DNA of 64,000 bases, taken from contig JBEVWG010000009.1 in assembly GCA_040506705.1 (NCBI GenBank), forward strand, positions 39,078 through 103,077, written 5' to 3'. The stretch is from Thiodiazotropha sp040506705 (GTDB taxonomy: Bacteria; Pseudomonadota; Gammaproteobacteria; Chromatiales; Chromatiaceae). Under the pieces are notes generated by a model. It had not been told where the DNA came from. It saw only the letters and a list, made by a program, of their open reading frames with translations, and made no database searches. Positions 62,123 to 64,000 of this stretch are shown here, piece after piece. Both the position numbers and the translations under genes were made by a program. Numbering within the stretch: position 1 is the first letter of the stretch; each line of letters starts with the position of its first letter.

Positions 62123-63058
62123 TTAACGCTCACATCTACGATGACGTCGCTCAGGTTTACGATCACTGCACTCTTCAGGCTTATTCTCTTGAGTAAGGTT
62201 GGAAGCAAATACGACAACACGGTTTGTCATTCCTTGCGCCTCCTCTTCATCATTGGCGCGGATTATGCCATAGAGCACGCCTTCTTCAGAATGATCCCAG
62301 GCAATACCCTGGCCGCGGATATTCAAAGATATGCTCTCAGCAACTTCCAGCACAGATCCGGCTTCAGGAAAACGGATTTGATAGGTTTCTGCCAGATCGT
62401 GGCCTGTGATGTAAAGTTTTCCATCCGGTCCCCAGGAGCCGCCGGAGTTGCTCATCAGTTCAAATTTCTCCATTAATTCGGTTGGAAAAATCCAGCCTTC
62501 CAACACCTGCCAATCCTCGTTGAACTTAACCAATGTAGTATTGATATTGCCACCGGTATGGATTGCATAAGGTACGCTGGCTTTAGTGCCGTCTGGTAGT
62601 TTGCCTTCCTTGTTATAGTTGGCGAAGGTACCCCACCAGTAGCCATCATGTTTGTCCAGCCAGGTTAAAGAGCCAAGGCGGATACCGATACTGTGGCTTT
62701 CAATGTGCTTCATGGTTTCTGCATCCCAGACCTCAATAGAGCTGGTCATCGGGAAGTAGCGGTAGTTGGAGTGTGAACAGTAGATTTTGCCATCAACTAC
62801 AGCGGCACTGTCCAGGTGTTTAACCTGGCCATCGTCTTCGCCAATCCAGGCATCTACATATTCACCATCCTTGGTGTACTTAGCGATTGTATGATTGTCT
62901 ACCGCATAGAAATGGTCCTCATCAACACCGATGCCCTGATTGGCTTCGGGTATATCGAATTCAGCAATCTGCCAAATGGTGGTTTCGGCTACGGAGACGG
63001 TTGATGCAAGACAGAAAAGTGCTGCAGATAGTGATGATCGTAACAAGCTGGCATTCAT
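62123..63058 (-). CDS. exported beta-propeller-like protein of unknown function
   Basis: The 311-residue protein has a signal peptide (SLSAALFCLASTVSVAE) and then a series of short strand repeats with the feel of a propeller: GIGVDEDHFYAVDNHTIAKY, AAVVDGKIYCSHSNYRYFP, SWGPDGKLYITGHDLAE and GQGIAWDHSEEGVLYGII. The C-terminus is a basic, Cys-containing tail (CSDRKPERRHRRCER). I cannot name the family; NHL, SMP-30 or lactonase-like propellers are the nearest in appearance. It is monocistronic. Confidence 0.68.
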   Translation of the reverse strand: MNASLLRSSLSAALFCLASTVSVAETTIWQIAEFDIPEANQGIGVDEDHFYAVDNHTIAKYTKDGEYVDAWIGEDDGQVKHLDSAAVVDGKIYCSHSNYRYFPMTSSIEVWDAETMKHIESHSIGIRLGSLTWLDKHDGYWWGTFANYNKEGKLPDGTKASVPYAIHTGGNINTTLVKFNEDWQVLEGWIFPTELMEKFELMSNSGGSWGPDGKLYITGHDLAETYQIRFPEAGSVLEVAESISLNIRGQGIAWDHSEEGVLYGIIRANDEEEAQGMTNRVVVFASNLTQENKPEECSDRKPERRHRRCER

Positions 63059-63300
63059 TGGTTATTCTCCCAATTCTTATAGGTGTCCTGATTCCAGGAA
63101 GATTGACGCAAGCGCACTCTATAGTTATTGAATGACAGTCTTATGCAGGTCAATTGATCGCTTTGTGACTATTCGTCACAACTAATTTGTATTCAGCATC
63201 AATCGTAGATATTTAAAGCCGCACCTATTCTTTTTTTGTCGTTAAGCAATTGCTTTCTGTCGGTTGCGGACTAAGGGGATTCGGCCAGAGTTGGGGTTTT
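63059..63300. other. 242-bp spacer, no gene recognised
   Basis: The region between the propeller gene start and the rsmE remnants has no supported gene. Its last 34 bases (from 63267) are the beginning of the segment duplicated at 63649. Confidence 0.4.
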
Positions 63301-63566
63301 TTACAAAACTTTGAAGTCACCCCAAAGGGTCTGGATAGCTGCAATGGAGGCCAGAGGTGCAGTCTCGGTGCGCAGAATTCTCGGACCTAGGCGAAGACCT
63401 GGAAACTCTTGTTGAAGGGCTTGATCCCACTCGCCATCGCTCAGTCCGCCCTCCGGTCCGATCAGGATTGAAACTGAAGATTTCGGGGGGGAATATCAGA
63501 TATGGGTTGTTTGCCACCTGGGTCGAGTACCAAGGCAAAGTCAGAATTTTGTTGAGAAATTGCGAT
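63301..63566 (-). pseudogene. rsmE: rsmE 3' fragment, copy A (frameshifted, truncated)
   Basis: The minus-strand frame encodes the C-terminal knot of 16S rRNA m3U1498 methyltransferase RsmE: SVSILIGPEGGLSDGEWDQA, LGPRILRTETAPLASIAAIQ and the end LWGDFKVL. Upstream, FALVLDPGGKQPISDIPP continues the family, but a run of seven C (63485-63491, read as G on the plus strand) puts the two parts out of frame by one base. The gene is cut at about 63567 where an 80-bp palindrome begins. The frameshift may be an assembly homopolymer error. Confidence 0.78.
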
Positions 63567-63569
63567 AAT

Positions 63570-63649
63570 GTAGCCTGGATGAAGTGTAACGGAATCCGGG
63601 AGAGTAGTGCACCAATCTTCCCGGATTCCGTTGCACTTCATCCAGGCTA
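63570..63649. repeat. 80-bp palindromic repeat interrupting rsmE
   Basis: Left arm 63570-63600 and right arm 63619-63649 are 31-base inverted copies with one mismatch (outer sequence GTAGCCTGGATGAAG), separated by 18 bases. A second, gap-truncated copy lies at 63880-63941 with its loop in the opposite orientation. Repeats of this look are common in gammaproteobacterial intergenic DNA. Confidence 0.85.
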
Positions 63650-63683
63650 CGGACTAACGGGATTCGGCCAGAGTTGGGATTTT

Positions 63684-63869
63684 TTACAAAACTTTGAAGT
63701 CACCCCAAAGGGTCTGGATAGCGACAATGGCGGCCAGAGGTGTAGTCTCGGTACGCAGAATTCTCGGACCTAGGCGAAGACCTAGAAACTCTTGTTGAAG
63801 GGCTTGATCCCACTCGCCATCGCTCAGTCCGCCCTCCGGTCCGATCAGGATTGAAACTGAAGATTTCGG
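63684..63869 (-). pseudogene. rsmE: rsmE 3' fragment, copy B (ends at the sequence gap)
   Basis: Second copy of the RsmE C-terminus, again ending LWGDFKVL at 63684. Over the 186 coding bases shared with copy A I count six differences by eye; the duplicated block starts at about 63649 (copy A at about 63267). The reading frame runs into the N stretch at 63870, so whether this copy belongs to an intact gene cannot be seen. Two slightly different 3' ends 380 bases apart suggest either a true duplication or two repeat-flanked contigs joined wrongly. Confidence 0.75.
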
Positions 63870-63879
63870 NNNNNNNNNN
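63870..63879. other. assembly gap (10 N)
   Basis: Ten consecutive N, a conventional scaffold-gap filler. The sequence left of it is rsmE copy B and the sequence right of it is half of the palindromic repeat, so order and distance across this point should not be trusted. Confidence 0.97.
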
Positions 63880-63941
63880 ACGGAATCCGGGAAGATTGGT
63901 GCACTACTCTCCCGGATTCCGTTACACTTCATCCAGGCTAC
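63880..63941. repeat. gap-truncated second copy of the 80-bp palindrome
   Basis: The right arm 63911-63941 (ends CATCCAGGCTAC) is complete, but the left arm is cut by the N run and begins ACGGAATCCGGG. The loop sequence is the reverse complement of the loop at 63601-63618, so the two palindromes are in opposite orientation. Confidence 0.8.
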
Positions 63942-63944
63942 GGA

Positions 63945-64000
63945 CTGAAAAAGCGCCACTCGTCGTTCATTTGGAGTGACCAAACCTCTCTCCTAGCGCC
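63945..64000. repeat. inner part of the 264-bp MITE family, reverse orientation
   Basis: The last 56 bases (CTGAAAAAGCGCC at 63945, then a segment containing TTTGGAGTGACCAAACCTCT) are the reverse complement of the interior of the element at 38128-38391 (roughly 38186-38248) with few changes. The copy continues beyond the window. It shows that the MITE interior also occurs attached to the 80-bp palindrome. Confidence 0.75.

Overview
The window reads as chromosomal DNA of a free-living or symbiotic gammaproteobacterium, most likely from the Chromatiales / sulfur-oxidiser side of the class. This rests on gene content and gene order only: periplasmic nitrate reductase, a tungsten-type aldehyde oxidoreductase, a Pseudomonas-like gshB-tonB-yqgE-ruvX-pyrRB-pyrC' block beside pilGHIJ-chpA, and many short palindromic repeats. 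I see no rRNA, tRNA, CRISPR array, prophage or complete insertion sequence.

Layout. 1-7.2 kb: a leftward nitrate-respiration block, napF-napD-napA-napG (napH probably runs off the edge), preceded by a NarX/NarL-type two-component pair. The napF leader has a perfect FNR box and a perfect 7-2-7 NarL/NarP box. 7.3-7.9 kb: an unrecognised 147-residue protein with its own perfect FNR box at the same distance from its start. 8-11.1 kb: an SLC13-type anion transporter divergent from a LysR regulator. 11.6-15.9 kb: a rightward five-gene operon for an AorABC-type aldehyde:ferredoxin/NAD oxidoreductase, with a MoaD/ThiS-like protein and an unknown 89-residue protein. 16-22.8 kb: metabolic singletons (SGNH esterase, pyruvate kinase, exported glycerophosphodiesterase, Fe superoxide dismutase, orphan hydantoinase B). 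22.9-27.6 kb: a radical SAM enzyme, then a small signalling set (minimal histidine kinase, receiver-TPR protein, HDOD protein). 27.8-34.1 kb: RecQ, an N-acetylglutaminylglutamine amide synthase-like enzyme, HD-GYP phosphodiesterase, monothiol glutaredoxin, dCMP deaminase.

34.3-39.9 kb: a DUF3108 protein with purN-purM (leftward) and a DUF2066 protein, CDP-alcohol phosphatidyltransferase and outer-membrane barrel (rightward). A complete 264-bp MITE-like element lies between the DUF2066 and phosphatidyltransferase genes. 40-46.5 kb: the leftward operon gshB-tonB-yqgE-ruvX-pyrR-pyrB-pyrC'-pyrK, where the dihydroorotase homologue has lost its metal ligands. 47-60.8 kb: two small exported proteins, then the Pil-Chp chemosensory operon pilG-pilH-pilI-pilJ-chpA-cheW, without recognisable CheR or CheB genes, and zapE. 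60.8-64 kb: tandem palindromic repeats, a DUF4124/pilin-like protein, an exported propeller-like protein, and two broken copies of the 3' end of rsmE around a 10-N gap, probably a scaffold joint.

The most rewarding items are the FNR-boxed unknown gene, the AOR operon with its hairpin and extra small gene, the MITE family that sits at gene ends, the pseudo-dihydroorotase followed by pyrK, and the Pil-Chp cluster without adaptation enzymes.
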